Positions 26,872 to 35,332 of a stretch of DNA of 64,000 nt are shown here, piece after piece (within the stretch, counting starts at the first letter, position 1; each line of letters opens with the position of its first letter). The notes under the pieces were generated by a model. It worked only from the letters and a program-made list of their open reading frames with translations. It was not told where the DNA came from and ran no database searches. The position numbers were made by a program, and so were the translations under genes. The stretch is from Bradyrhizobium frederickii (GTDB taxonomy: Bacteria; Pseudomonadota; Alphaproteobacteria; Rhizobiales; Xanthobacteraceae). The stretch covers positions 111,001 to 175,000 of the forward strand of contig NZ_SPQS01000017.1 of the NCBI RefSeq assembly GCF_004570865.1, in the 5' to 3' direction.

Positions 26872-27479
26872 GCCGCGTCCTCGTCGCTGGCGCGCTTCGG
26901 ATAGAGCCGGACATAGACGAAGCGACCGAGCGCACCAGCGAGCACCGGCAAAGGCAGCGAGATCACGATCCGCCACAATGTAAAGTCGGTGCCCATGATC
27001 GGGATCTCCCAGGCCACCGCCCGGCCATAGCCGATCAGGGTCCAGCTCACGACCATGGCGATGGTGGCGCCGAAATCGGCTCCGACCGCCAGCAAAGCGC
27101 TCGCCACGGGATAGGCGGTGAAGGGCCCGCCCGGCAGGATCGCGCCGAAGGCGGTGCCGATCAGAAGCCCCATCAAACCGGATTTCGGCCCGAGCGAACG
27201 CGAGACTTTCTCGTGCGGCAGGATCTCGGAGATGAAGGCCCCGAGCAGGCAGCCCGCGAGCACGCGCGGCAGGATGCCTGAGAACAGCGAGAGATCGTGG
27301 GTCAGGATGTCGAGAACGCCGTCGGTGCCGTCACGCCGCCAGACCAGCGCCGCGCTCACCGCGACCAGAACTGCGATGATGATGGTCGACCAGCCGATCG
27401 GCTTGCGCACCCGCCCAGGCCGCGGCTCGGACTCCGCGTCCTCGGCCGGCGCCGGGATTTTCGGGGAACGTTCTGACAA
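26868..27479 (-). CDS. Half-size permease A
   Basis: 203 residues. A charged Pro-rich cytosolic start (PAPAEDAESEPRPGRVRKP) is followed by five membrane helices. Key motifs are LAGCLLGAFISEILPHEKVSRSLGPKSGLMGLLIGTAFGAILPGGPFTAYPVASAL, the half-repeat of DUF318/COG0701 permeases, and WTLIGYGRAVAWEIPIMG, paralleled by ALFAFQRVILWEIPFMP in permease B. The common WEIP motif shows that the two are homologous halves. Confidence 0.82.
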   Translation of the reverse strand: MSERSPKIPAPAEDAESEPRPGRVRKPIGWSTIIIAVLVAVSAALVWRRDGTDGVLDILTHDLSLFSGILPRVLAGCLLGAFISEILPHEKVSRSLGPKSGLMGLLIGTAFGAILPGGPFTAYPVASALLAVGADFGATIAMVVSWTLIGYGRAVAWEIPIMGTDFTLWRIVISLPLPVLAGALGRFVYVRLYPKRASDEDAA

Positions 27480-27593
27480 CGGGCTCGGGTCGGATCGAGG
27501 GGATGCCCGTACTGATTAGAAGCGCCGGCCGGGCGATGCAAACGGAACGATCACAGGCCGATACGCGCCCCGTGCAGGGCAATTCCGCACAGC

Positions 27594-27625
27594 AAAAAGG
27601 CGGCCGCTCATGCGACCGCCTTTTT
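27594..27625 (-). terminator. Rho-independent terminator downstream of sodB
   Basis: AAAAAGGCGGCCGC...GACCGCCTTTTT: a stem with A and T runs on both sides, symmetric so active on either strand. On the minus strand it lies 128 bases beyond the sodB stop, after repeat copy 3. Confidence 0.75.
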
Positions 27626-27750
27626 GTCATTCCGGGGCGGCGCATCAGCGCCGAGCCCGGAATCCATCGAGCCTCACCCCGAACGGATAAACGGATTCTC
27701 AGATGCGCAATTGCGCATCATAGTTCGCGCTTCGCGCGCCCCGGAATGAC
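27626..27750. repeat. GTCATTCCGGGG palindromic repeat, copy 3
   Basis: About 125 bp with the shared arms GTCATTCCGGGGCG and CGCCCCGGAATGAC. The centre is enlarged by a TGCGCAATTGCGCA palindrome. It abuts the stop codon of sodB by two bases. Confidence 0.9.
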
Positions 27751-27752
27751 AC

Positions 27753-28349
27753 TCAGGCCTTCTCGAACAGGGACTCCACGTATTCCCAGTTCACGAGGTT
27801 CTCGACGAACGCCTTGAGATAATCGGGACGGCGGTTGCGATAGTCGATGTAGTAGGAGTGCTCCCAGACGTCGCAGCCGAGGATCGGGGTGGCGCCGTGC
27901 ACCAGCGGATTCTCGCCGTTCGGGGTCTTGGAGATCTCGAGCTTGCCGTTCTTGACCTGGAGCCAGCACCAGCCGGAGCCGAACTGGCCGACGCCGGCCG
28001 CCTGGAAGTCGGTCTTGAACTTCTCGAAGCCGCCGAGGTCCTCGTTGATCTTCTTCTCGAGCTTGCCCGGCAGCTTGGTGCCGCCGCCATTGGGCTTCAT
28101 CCAGCTCCAGAAGTGGATGTGGTTGTAGTGCTGGCCGGCATTGTTGAACACCGCGGGGTTCTTGCCGAACGAGCCCTTGACGATCTCCTCAAGGGACTTG
28201 CCTTCCCATTCGGTTCCCTTGAGCGCGTTGTTGCCGTTGGTGACGTAGGCCTGATGATGCTTGTCGTGGTGGAATTCCAGCGTCTCCTTCGACATGTACT
28301 GGCCGAGGGCGTCATAGGCGTAAGGGAGTGGGGGCAGCGTAAAGGTCAT
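27753..28349 (-). CDS. sodB: Iron/manganese superoxide dismutase
   Basis: 198 residues. Converts superoxide to peroxide. Metal ligands: His in LEFHHDKHHQAYV, His in AGQHYNHIHFWSWM, and Asp/His in CDVWEHSYYIDYRNRRPDYL. The GSGWCWL and LGCDVWEH signatures are complete; length is normal. Cytoplasmic (no signal). Metal preference cannot be decided reliably, although Gln/His pattern near the first helix suggests the Fe branch. Monocistronic with its own terminator region. Confidence 0.96.
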   Translation of the reverse strand: MTFTLPPLPYAYDALGQYMSKETLEFHHDKHHQAYVTNGNNALKGTEWEGKSLEEIVKGSFGKNPAVFNNAGQHYNHIHFWSWMKPNGGGTKLPGKLEKKINEDLGGFEKFKTDFQAAGVGQFGSGWCWLQVKNGKLEISKTPNGENPLVHGATPILGCDVWEHSYYIDYRNRRPDYLKAFVENLVNWEYVESLFEKA

Positions 28350-28594
28350 GGGTTCTTGTCCGCAACTGGTGGGGAACGAGTTCTAACGGTCACCCCTTAT
28401 AGAAGGTTCCGTCGCCGTTAAATACCTCAGAATTTCGAAAACACGTGACGGGGACGCTTGGCTCGATTGCATAAAATCGTCGCAGCACGCGAAGACCTCC
28501 GCCGTGCTGGTGGCTCGATGCAAAATATCATTGCCTTTGAGGCGCTTATGGCAGAACGAATGCCCCACGCACGGACCTTGCGAAAGACAGAGCC

Positions 28595-29122
28595 ATGAGC
28601 ATTGAGATCGACATTCTGAACGGCGACGCCTCGTGGCCGATTGCGGAGCCGCTGCATCAGGCGGTCTGGGGACCACATACGATCGCGGACAAGCCCTGGG
28701 CTCACGTCAAATGGGCCAATGCCGATCTGCGCGTCCTGATCGAGACCCCCGAGGACGGCCTGGTCTGCCATGCCGGCATCTACTTCCGCACCGTCACTTG
28801 GAATGGGCAGAAGGTCCATATCGGCGGCATCGGCGGGGTCTGCACCCGCGAGGACCGCCGCGGCCGCGGCTATGCGACCGTGGCGATCGACGCGGCGGTG
28901 CACACTATGCGCGCCAACGAGGCCGTTCGCTTCGCGCTGCTGTTCTGCGAGCCCCACAATTTCTCGTTCTACGAGACCCGGAGCTGGCTGCCCTTCAAGG
29001 GTGAGGTCTATTGCGAACAGCCGGAGGGACGGATCCGCTTCACCCACATGGCGCCCTACGTCTTCAACATCGTCCGAGCCCCGACGCTGGGCACCATCGA
29101 CCTATGCGGCCTGCCCTGGTGA
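28595..29122 (+). CDS. GNAT-family N-acetyltransferase
   Basis: 175 residues. The acetyl-CoA pyrophosphate loop is visible as GIGGVCTREDRRGRGYATVAIDAAV (R-x-x-R-G-x-G/A near 88), followed by ALLFCEPHNFSFYETRSW typical of the second part. Substrate unknown. It stands alone between sodB (divergent) and MATE; the ATG at 28595 has GAAAGACAGAGCC upstream. Confidence 0.85.
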   Translation: MSIEIDILNGDASWPIAEPLHQAVWGPHTIADKPWAHVKWANADLRVLIETPEDGLVCHAGIYFRTVTWNGQKVHIGGIGGVCTREDRRGRGYATVAIDAAVHTMRANEAVRFALLFCEPHNFSFYETRSWLPFKGEVYCEQPEGRIRFTHMAPYVFNIVRAPTLGTIDLCGLPW

Positions 29123-29162
29123 GCCCTGCGTGAGCGAGGGCTGGGCCGGCCGCCCCGCGCGC

Positions 29163-29168
29163 TATAAT
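29163..29168 (+). promoter_or_regulatory. Possible -10 element for the MATE gene
   Basis: TATAAT in a GC-rich surround, 35-40 bases before the MATE start. No clear -35 partner. Confidence 0.3.
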
Positions 29169-29202
29169 ATGTCAATCATCATTTAAAATTCCGCCGGTGA
29201 AC

Positions 29203-30588
29203 ATGACGATCGACGCTCCCCTAGACGCCGTCCCGCCGCGGGGGCCGATCGCCTCCCCCATTGCGAGCCTGCTGACGGCGCCGATCCTGCCGACGCTGCT
29301 CCGGCTCGCGATCCCCAACATGATCGCGATGGTCGGCAGCACGCTGGTCGCGATCGCCGAGACCTCCTATATCGGCCGGCTCGGCACCATCCCGCTCGCC
29401 GCGATCGCGCTGGTGTTTCCGTTCGCGATGCTGACGCAGATGATGAGCGCGGGCGCGATGGGCGGCGGCGTATCCTCCGCGATCAGCCGCGCCCTCGGCG
29501 CCGGGGATCGTGACCGCGCCGCCACGCTGGCGCTGCATGCGGCCATCATCGGCCTCTGCGGCGGGCTGTTCTTCACGGTGATGATGCTCGGCTTCGGCCG
29601 CTGGTTCTTCACCCTGCTCGGCGGCCGCGACCGCGTCCTGGAGGAAGCCAGCGGCTATTCCCAGGTGCTGTTCTCCGGCGCGGTTGCGATCTGGCTCGTC
29701 AACACGCTGGCCTCGGTGATCCGCGGCACCGGCGACATGCGCCTGCCCTCGATGACGCTGATCGGAGCGAGCGTGCTCCAGGTCGTGCTCGGCGGCACGC
29801 TGGGTCTCGGCCTGTTCGGCGTGACGCAATTCGGCATGCCCGGCGTCGCCAGCGGCCAGTTGATCGCGTTCAGTTGCGCGGCGGTCTTCTTCCTTTGGTA
29901 TCTATGGTCCGGCCGCAGCCGGCTGCAGCTCGACTTCCGCGCCTTCCATTTCGAGCGCGCGATGTTCCTGGACATTCTCAAGGTCGGCGCGGTGGCCTGC
30001 CTGTCGCCGCTCCAAACCGTGCTCACGATCCTGATCTTCACGAAGATCCTGGCGACCTTCGGCACCGAGATGCTGGCCGGTTACGGCATCGGCTCGCGGC
30101 TAGAATTCCTGCTGATCCCGATCACCTTCGCCTTCGGCATCGCCTCGGTGCCGATGGTCGGCCTGGCGATGGGCGCCGGACATTTGAAGCGGGCACGGCG
30201 TGTCGCCTGGACCGCGGCGGCGGCCTCCGGACTCACGGTCGGCCTGATCGGGCTCGTCATCGCGCTCGATCCCGCGCTGTGGGTTGCGCTCTTTACGCAA
30301 GACCCCGGCGTCACGGCCGCGGCGCACAGCTATTTCCACTGGGCGGGTCCGGCGTTCGTGTTCTTCGGCATAGGCGTGTCGCTCTACTTCTCGTCCCAAG
30401 GCGCGGCGCGCGTCGGCGGACCGGTGCTCGCCTCCACCGCGCGGCTTCTCATCGTCGCGATCGGCGGCATCGGCCTCATGACGGCGCATGCGCCGGCCTG
30501 GACCTTGTTCGCGCTGGTCGGCGGCGCCATGGTCGTGTTCGGCCTGTCGACCGCGGCCTCGGTCGCGTTCGCGCGCTGGGGTAAATGA
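29203..30588 (+). CDS. MATE-family efflux transporter
   Basis: 461 residues with twelve membrane helices in two similar halves. N-terminal half: LLRLAIPNMIAMVGSTLVAIAETSYIGRLGTIPLAAIALVFPFAML; second half: YGIGSRLEFLLIPITFAFGIASVPMVGLAMGAGHLKRARR, both MatE signatures. Exports cationic drugs or metabolites in exchange for Na+ or H+. The start could be the GTG six bases earlier. No regulator adjacent. Confidence 0.93.
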   Translation: MTIDAPLDAVPPRGPIASPIASLLTAPILPTLLRLAIPNMIAMVGSTLVAIAETSYIGRLGTIPLAAIALVFPFAMLTQMMSAGAMGGGVSSAISRALGAGDRDRAATLALHAAIIGLCGGLFFTVMMLGFGRWFFTLLGGRDRVLEEASGYSQVLFSGAVAIWLVNTLASVIRGTGDMRLPSMTLIGASVLQVVLGGTLGLGLFGVTQFGMPGVASGQLIAFSCAAVFFLWYLWSGRSRLQLDFRAFHFERAMFLDILKVGAVACLSPLQTVLTILIFTKILATFGTEMLAGYGIGSRLEFLLIPITFAFGIASVPMVGLAMGAGHLKRARRVAWTAAAASGLTVGLIGLVIALDPALWVALFTQDPGVTAAAHSYFHWAGPAFVFFGIGVSLYFSSQGAARVGGPVLASTARLLIVAIGGIGLMTAHAPAWTLFALVGGAMVVFGLSTAASVAFARWGK

Positions 30589-30674
30589 GCGCGGGCAAGT
30601 CAGCGCAGGAATGTGCCACCGACAGCAAGAACTCACATCCCGCGCTCGCCAAGCGTCCGGGACACGGGAATCGG

Positions 30675-31820
30675 CTACGCCGTCATCGCCTTCAGCGCCG
30701 TCGCTGCCGAGGCATAGCCGCCCCGGGCGCCGTCGATGAAGTGCACGTGGTCGCTACGCAGCGCCGAGGGCGTGAAGCAGGTCATCATCGCAGCGTCCTG
30801 CTGATGGATGCCGTAACGCACGATGCCGTCGCGCGCGGCGGCCGCCAAACGATCGCTCAACGCGCGCTCGAGCTGCGGGGTGCAGTCGAGAATCATGCGC
30901 AGGCCGTCGTCATACTTCCTGAAGTCCGAGTTCTCGACGACCTGGCGCTTGTAGAGGCTGGGCACGAAACCGCCGACCTTGATGTCGAAGCGCATGATCA
31001 GATAGGCGAACAGCGTATAGGCCAGCACGCTGGCTCGGCGCGCAAGCAGCGGGCCGCCGCGCCTGGTGCGGGCTTCGTAGTCCAGCCCCTGCGGCGGCCA
31101 TTTCAGCGGCGGTCCCTGCGGCGGCACCGGACGGGCGCCGTCCGGGCTGCGCTCGACGAGATGGATGACGTCCTCGATCACCTTGCGGAAGGCATGCGAA
31201 TCGGCGCCGCGCGCCGGCATCACCAGCACCGACAGGATCAGCCCGCGCGAGGCGGGCATCATCTCGAAGCGGCAGGACAGTCCGGACAGGTCGGGCTGCG
31301 TGCCCGCCGGCGCCTCGGCGAGCGCGAACTCGCCGCGCTTCATCGCCGCGTCGGCAAAGGCGAGTCCGCCGCCGGAGAACATCGCATAGGACAGGTTCGC
31401 CGACGGACCAAAGCGCGCGACACGCACGTCGAGACCCTGCGCGCGGATGGCGCTCACCGGCACCAGCGCGATCCGCATCCTCAGGTCGAGATCCTCCCGC
31501 ACCCAGGTGGCGGTCGCGGCAAGCGCGTCGCGCGCCGCATCGAGATCGCCGGGCGCGACCGCAAAGCTGGCGCCGTCGCCGCCGAACACGAAGGGGAATT
31601 CGCGACCCTCCAAGGCATTCGTCACTGCCGCGATCACGGCCGCGCCGGCCATGTTGACCGCCTTGTAGCGCTGCGCCGCGATCGCCTTGGTGGAATCGAC
31701 GATGTCGGCAATGCCGATGCTCCAGTCCTCCGGAAGCGGCGCATAGAGCGCAGGATCCATCAGGCTGGTGAAGCCGCGGAAGACGGGAATGCCACCATAG
31801 AAGGATTCGCCTGAGGTCAT
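30675..31820 (-). CDS. DUF3095 protein, cyclase-fold-like
   Basis: 381 residues from MTSGESFYGGIPVFRGF. Motifs IGIADIVDSTKAIAAQRYKAVNMAG (about 38-62) and FPFVFGGDGASFAVAPGDLDAAR (about 75) resemble the metal-binding and second motifs of class III nucleotide cyclases, which is the fold I expect for DUF3095. The C-terminal half (from 250) has a hydrophobic segment ASVLAYTLFAYLIMRF and lacks known motifs. Activity unknown. Convergent with MATE. Confidence 0.8.
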   Translation of the reverse strand: MTSGESFYGGIPVFRGFTSLMDPALYAPLPEDWSIGIADIVDSTKAIAAQRYKAVNMAGAAVIAAVTNALEGREFPFVFGGDGASFAVAPGDLDAARDALAATATWVREDLDLRMRIALVPVSAIRAQGLDVRVARFGPSANLSYAMFSGGGLAFADAAMKRGEFALAEAPAGTQPDLSGLSCRFEMMPASRGLILSVLVMPARGADSHAFRKVIEDVIHLVERSPDGARPVPPQGPPLKWPPQGLDYEARTRRGGPLLARRASVLAYTLFAYLIMRFDIKVGGFVPSLYKRQVVENSDFRKYDDGLRMILDCTPQLERALSDRLAAAARDGIVRYGIHQQDAAMMTCFTPSALRSDHVHFIDGARGGYASAATALKAMTA

Positions 31821-32029
31821 CGGGGATGCCGGATGGTTGGAATGCGCGACAGATACGTGGCAGGATCGATCCGGGTTCGCCGGCCGGCGGCCCCTTTCAA
31901 TCATTTGGCCGAAATGGGCCGGAACGACAAGATGCGGCCGCTGGCAATGCCGCGGGGGTCATTGATCGGCATCAAACGGCCCGCCGGGAAGTGCGGCTAT
32001 CCTCGTTCAGCTCCACGGCCTTGCATGGG

Positions 32030-32428
32030 ATGATCGAGGTGTCCGACTTCGGCGATAGGGACTCCACCTCTCCGGTCCGGCGGCGCACGGGCGTCGACCC
32101 GATCAGCGCGGTCAAGATGCCCGAGAGATTGACGGAAGCCGTCGATGCCTGGGCTGAAGCCCATCGCCTGACCCGCTCGGATGCCATCTGCAAACTGATC
32201 GAGCTGGGCCTGAAGACCGCGCCGCCGGTGCTCACGTCGGTGCATTCGGTCGCCTCGGACGCCACTCGGATCGAGGAGATCGCAATCCACGAGATCGAAG
32301 CGCTGCTCGATCCCGCGTTGCCGGAGGACGAGCGCGAGCGCCGCATCCGCCGCCTCACCGAAGGGCCGCCCGAATTTTCACACGAACGAATTGACCTGCC
32401 GAAGGACCCGCCGAAGCACGGGACGTGA
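32030..32428 (+). CDS. Ribbon-helix-helix-like small protein
   Basis: 132 residues from the ATG at 32030. The middle part ISAVKMPERLTEAVDAWAEAHRLTRSDAICKLIELGLKT has the beta-helix-helix pattern of RHH DNA-binding proteins; the rest (EERIRRLTEGPPEFSHERIDLPKD) is charged. No toxin gene sits beside it, so an antitoxin role is not supported. Likely a small regulator. Confidence 0.7.
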   Translation: MIEVSDFGDRDSTSPVRRRTGVDPISAVKMPERLTEAVDAWAEAHRLTRSDAICKLIELGLKTAPPVLTSVHSVASDATRIEEIAIHEIEALLDPALPEDERERRIRRLTEGPPEFSHERIDLPKDPPKHGT

Positions 32429-32434
32429 CGGCTA

Positions 32435-32536
32435 AAGCATGATCCGGAAAAATGCGCAGCGGTTTTCCGAAAAGATCATCCTTAAACATCAGCCTAAAGC
32501 GCGATGACGATTCATCCAAATCGCATCGCGCTTTAG
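32435..32536. repeat. GATCCGGAAAA palindromic repeat
   Basis: GCATGATCCGGAAAAATGCG pairs with the GGTTTTCCGAAAAGATCATC side; a second part AAAGCGCGATG...CATCGCGCTTTA forms another stem at 32492-32536. This motif is widespread in rhizobial intergenic DNA. It sits between the RHH-like gene and the convergent 67-aa gene. Confidence 0.85.
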
Positions 32537-32736
32537 TGCATCTTCTCATCCTGACGCTTGCGGGAGGTGTCGAGAGACGCGTCATGGCAGCCGACCAGAC
32601 GCACGAATTGCTGCGGGTACATCTCATAGCCGTGAGCGCCGGAATTCTGATGCGCCATCGGCGGGCAATGGACAACGTCCGGCTGGGCTTGCTCCGTCCG
32701 GCCCCGGATTGAAGCGGTCGTGTTTGGCATGGCCAT
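32533..32736 (-). CDS. 67-residue protein of unknown function
   Basis: MAMPNTTASIRGRTEQAQPDVV..., with CPPMAHQNSGAHGYEMYPQQF and two Cys, no signal or membrane segment. Strong Shine-Dalgarno GGGGAG six bases before the ATG supports a real gene. Its 3' end touches the palindromic repeat. No family recognised. Confidence 0.55.
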   Translation of the reverse strand: MAMPNTTASIRGRTEQAQPDVVHCPPMAHQNSGAHGYEMYPQQFVRLVGCHDASLDTSRKRQDEKMH

Positions 32737-32862
32737 GGACTGCTCCCCTGTCGATTAGGGCAGATCGATTGACGTAACCCAATCGATTGCGAGGCATCTT
32801 ACGACCAAATCGGGCGGAATGTCATTGCTCCCGATCAACGCAATCATGCCGGCCGAGTTCCG

Positions 32863-33585
32863 CTATGCCGTGTTGCCCGCATCGACGGTGAACACGGTCC
32901 CGGTGACGTTGCGGCCGCCATCCCCCAGCAGATATTCCACCATGCGCGCGACGTCGTCCGTCTCCGGCAGGCGGCGCAGCGCGCTGCGTCCGGCGATGCG
33001 CTTGCGCCCCTCGTCGGACAGATTGTGGGTGAGCTCGGTGTCGATGAAGCCCGGTGCGATCGCATTCACGGTGATGCCGACCTTGCCGACCTCGCGCGCC
33101 AGCGAGCGGGTAAAGCCGGTGGCAGCCGCCTTGGTTGCACCATAGACGGACAGGCCATTGTAGCCGGTCGTCGCGATGATCGAGGAGATGTTGATGATGC
33201 GGCCGGCGCCGTCCGCCATCATCTGCCGCGCCACGTATTTGGTGAGGATGATCGGCGACAGCACGTTGAGCTGCACCAGCGCCTCGATCTCGGAATTGTG
33301 CATGGTGGCGAGCAGGCCTTCGGTACCAAGGCCGGCATTGTTGACGAGGCCGTAGACCGGGCCGAACTCGTCGCGCACGAGCTTTGCGAAGGCCGGGATC
33401 GCGTCGATCACGGCAAGGTCGCAGGCGCGGAAATGCAGGCGCCCCTCGGATTCGGCGATTGCGCCCTCGAGCTCCTCGCTCGCGCGCCGTGCCACTGCGA
33501 TCACGTTGTAGCCGGCATCGACCAGGCGTCTGCCGATCGCCAGACCAATGCCGCGGCTGCCGCCAGTGACGAGAACGTTATGCAT
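32863..33585 (-). CDS. SDR-family oxidoreductase, FabG-like
   Basis: 240 residues from MHNVLVTGGSRGIG. NAD(P) site TGGSRGIGLAIG, NNAGLG, catalytic Ser in ISSIIATTGY and Y-x3-K in VYGATKAAATGF, C-terminal NVTGTVFTVDAGNTA. It resembles 3-ketoacyl-ACP reductases. The start overlaps the acyl-AMP ligase gene by 8 bases and an ACP gene lies just upstream, so it probably acts on an ACP-bound acyl chain. Confidence 0.92.
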   Translation of the reverse strand: MHNVLVTGGSRGIGLAIGRRLVDAGYNVIAVARRASEELEGAIAESEGRLHFRACDLAVIDAIPAFAKLVRDEFGPVYGLVNNAGLGTEGLLATMHNSEIEALVQLNVLSPIILTKYVARQMMADGAGRIINISSIIATTGYNGLSVYGATKAAATGFTRSLAREVGKVGITVNAIAPGFIDTELTHNLSDEGRKRIAGRSALRRLPETDDVARMVEYLLGDGGRNVTGTVFTVDAGNTA

Positions 33586-34960
33586 CGGTGCGCGCCAGCT
33601 TGCCGGCCGGGGTGACATCGAGCGCCTCGACGAAGCGGATCACCGCCGGCACCTTGTGCGACGCCAGCTGCGCACGACACTGAGCCAGGATCTGGTCGCG
33701 GATCTCCTTCGCGCGCGCCTGGTCGGTGCCGTCGGCCAGGATCACGTCGGCGACGACGATGCCGCCGGTAATCGGACTCTTGCGCGATTTCGCCCGCGAC
33801 ATCCGCACGTCGGGATGACGGTTGATCACCGCCTCGATCTCCTCGGGGTTGACCTTCAGCCCGCCGATATTGATGATGCCACCACGGCGGCCGACGAAAT
33901 AATAGCGGTCGCCGCGCAGCTCGACGATGTCGCCGCTGTCGACGAAGCCGTCGTCATCGGTGAGCGCCGCGGCGCTGCGGCCGACATAGGCATGCGCGGT
34001 GCGCGTCGAACGGATCCGCAGCGAGCCGTCGACCACCTTCATCTCGACGCCGTTGCGATTGCCGAGGTAGTCGGCCGGAAAGCCTTCCAGCCCGTCATTC
34101 ACGGCGAAGCCGACCCCAGCCTCGGTCGAGGCATAGGCGTGACCGACGGAGGAATTGGGGAATGCCGCCTTCAATCCGTCGAGCACCGCCTGGTCTGCGA
34201 TTTCACCGGAAAGGCGGACGTAAGCCGGGGCGAATTGCGTGGCCGAACCGCTCATCAGGAGCTTGCGCCAGTGCGACGGCGTGCCGGAGATGTGCGAGAC
34301 GCCACGCGCCTTCAGCCGCGCGACGTGATCGCCGAGCGCCTCATGCGGGTCAGACAGCACCATCGAACCGCCGGAGAGGATGGCGCGAAGGAAGATCTGC
34401 AGGCCGCCATAGCGGCGGATGTCGTAGAACGTCGCCCAGACCGGCGCAGGTCCGCGCGCGGGGCCTTCGGCGACGATGGCGCCGGTCAGCGCTTCCAGCG
34501 TGTGACCGACGATCTTCGGCACGCCGGACGTGCCCGAGGTCAACATCAGCCATTCCGTGGCGCGCTCGGTCTTGGCCGGCGCGGTCGCTTCAAGCGGCAA
34601 TTGCGCGGTCACGACGAGCGATACGCCGGAATCGGCCCAACGACCGGGTTCGTCGGTGACGACGGCATCGATCCCGGCATCCGCCATCAGTGCATCGAGA
34701 TGTGCCGGGTTGAGATCGGGCGGGCACAGCAGCATGCGGCTCGCGATGCCGTCGAGCTCGATCATGGCAAGGCCCGACCGGAGCTGGTCGGCCAGTTTGA
34801 GCAGCACGGAGCGGCCCGACAATTCGCGCAGGCGGCCGCCCAGGACCGTCTGCGACAGGATGTCGGTCAGCGAGACGCTGGTCCGCGGATCGGACAGCGT
34901 GCGGCCTTTCAACTCCGCGCCGAGATGGTCGCGGAGTGCAAAGATCTCACGCGGGGACAT
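33578..34960 (-). CDS. Acyl-AMP ligase (ANL superfamily)
   Basis: 460 residues from MSPREIFALRD. ATP site LMLTSGTSGVPKIVGHT, acceptor motif YASTEAGVGF, and C-terminal GRRGGIINIGGLKVNPEEIEAVI with the catalytic Lys in TPAGKLART. Shorter N-terminal part than classical CoA ligases. Overlap of 14 bases with the ACP gene suggests that it adenylates an acid and loads it on that ACP. Substrate unknown. Confidence 0.88.
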   Translation of the reverse strand: MSPREIFALRDHLGAELKGRTLSDPRTSVSLTDILSQTVLGGRLRELSGRSVLLKLADQLRSGLAMIELDGIASRMLLCPPDLNPAHLDALMADAGIDAVVTDEPGRWADSGVSLVVTAQLPLEATAPAKTERATEWLMLTSGTSGVPKIVGHTLEALTGAIVAEGPARGPAPVWATFYDIRRYGGLQIFLRAILSGGSMVLSDPHEALGDHVARLKARGVSHISGTPSHWRKLLMSGSATQFAPAYVRLSGEIADQAVLDGLKAAFPNSSVGHAYASTEAGVGFAVNDGLEGFPADYLGNRNGVEMKVVDGSLRIRSTRTAHAYVGRSAAALTDDDGFVDSGDIVELRGDRYYFVGRRGGIINIGGLKVNPEEIEAVINRHPDVRMSRAKSRKSPITGGIVVADVILADGTDQARAKEIRDQILAQCRAQLASHKVPAVIRFVEALDVTPAGKLARTDA

Positions 34961-35192
34961 TTTCGTAGGCCCGCACGAAATCGCCCACGGTGGCGGGGAA
35001 CGCTGCGTCCTCGGAAATGGTGAAGGGATCGACGCCGGTGTCATCCTCGAGACGGGCCACCAGGATGGCAAAGGCGAGCGAGTCGAAGCCCGTCTCGTGC
35101 AGCGACAGATCGTCCGACAGCTCCGGAAGCGTGACGTTTTGCTCCTTGGCGATCTGCCGGATCGCCTCGATGACCTTTGACCTTACCGACAT
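34947..35192 (-). CDS. Acyl carrier protein
   Basis: 81 residues. The phosphopantetheine serine is in HETGFDSLAFAILVARLED (S about 38). An acidic four-helix ACP distinct from AcpP (which has DSLDTVEL). It is overlapped by the acyl-AMP ligase and follows the FATP-like gene by 140 bases, pointing to a dedicated carrier for a secondary lipid or acyl product. Confidence 0.92.
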   Translation of the reverse strand: MSVRSKVIEAIRQIAKEQNVTLPELSDDLSLHETGFDSLAFAILVARLEDDTGVDPFTISEDAAFPATVGDFVRAYENVPA

Positions 35193-35332
35193 GGCTGGCT
35201 CGCTTTGTTATCGTTGGTGTTGCGGCGGCTCTTGCTGGCCGCCTCCCCATGGCGGCCTGTTTACCCGAGAGAAGTAAATGGCTTCTTGGACAATTCAGAT
35301 AAAATTGGACCTATCTGCCGATTTTGGCGGGG

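Noticed and set aside
28595..29122. NodA-like acyltransferase
   Set aside because: Only the general GNAT fold and length agree; no NodA motifs and no nod genes nearby.
32030..32428. Antitoxin of a toxin-antitoxin pair
   Set aside because: RHH-like pattern but no adjacent toxin frame; neighbours are a DUF3095 gene and a repeat.
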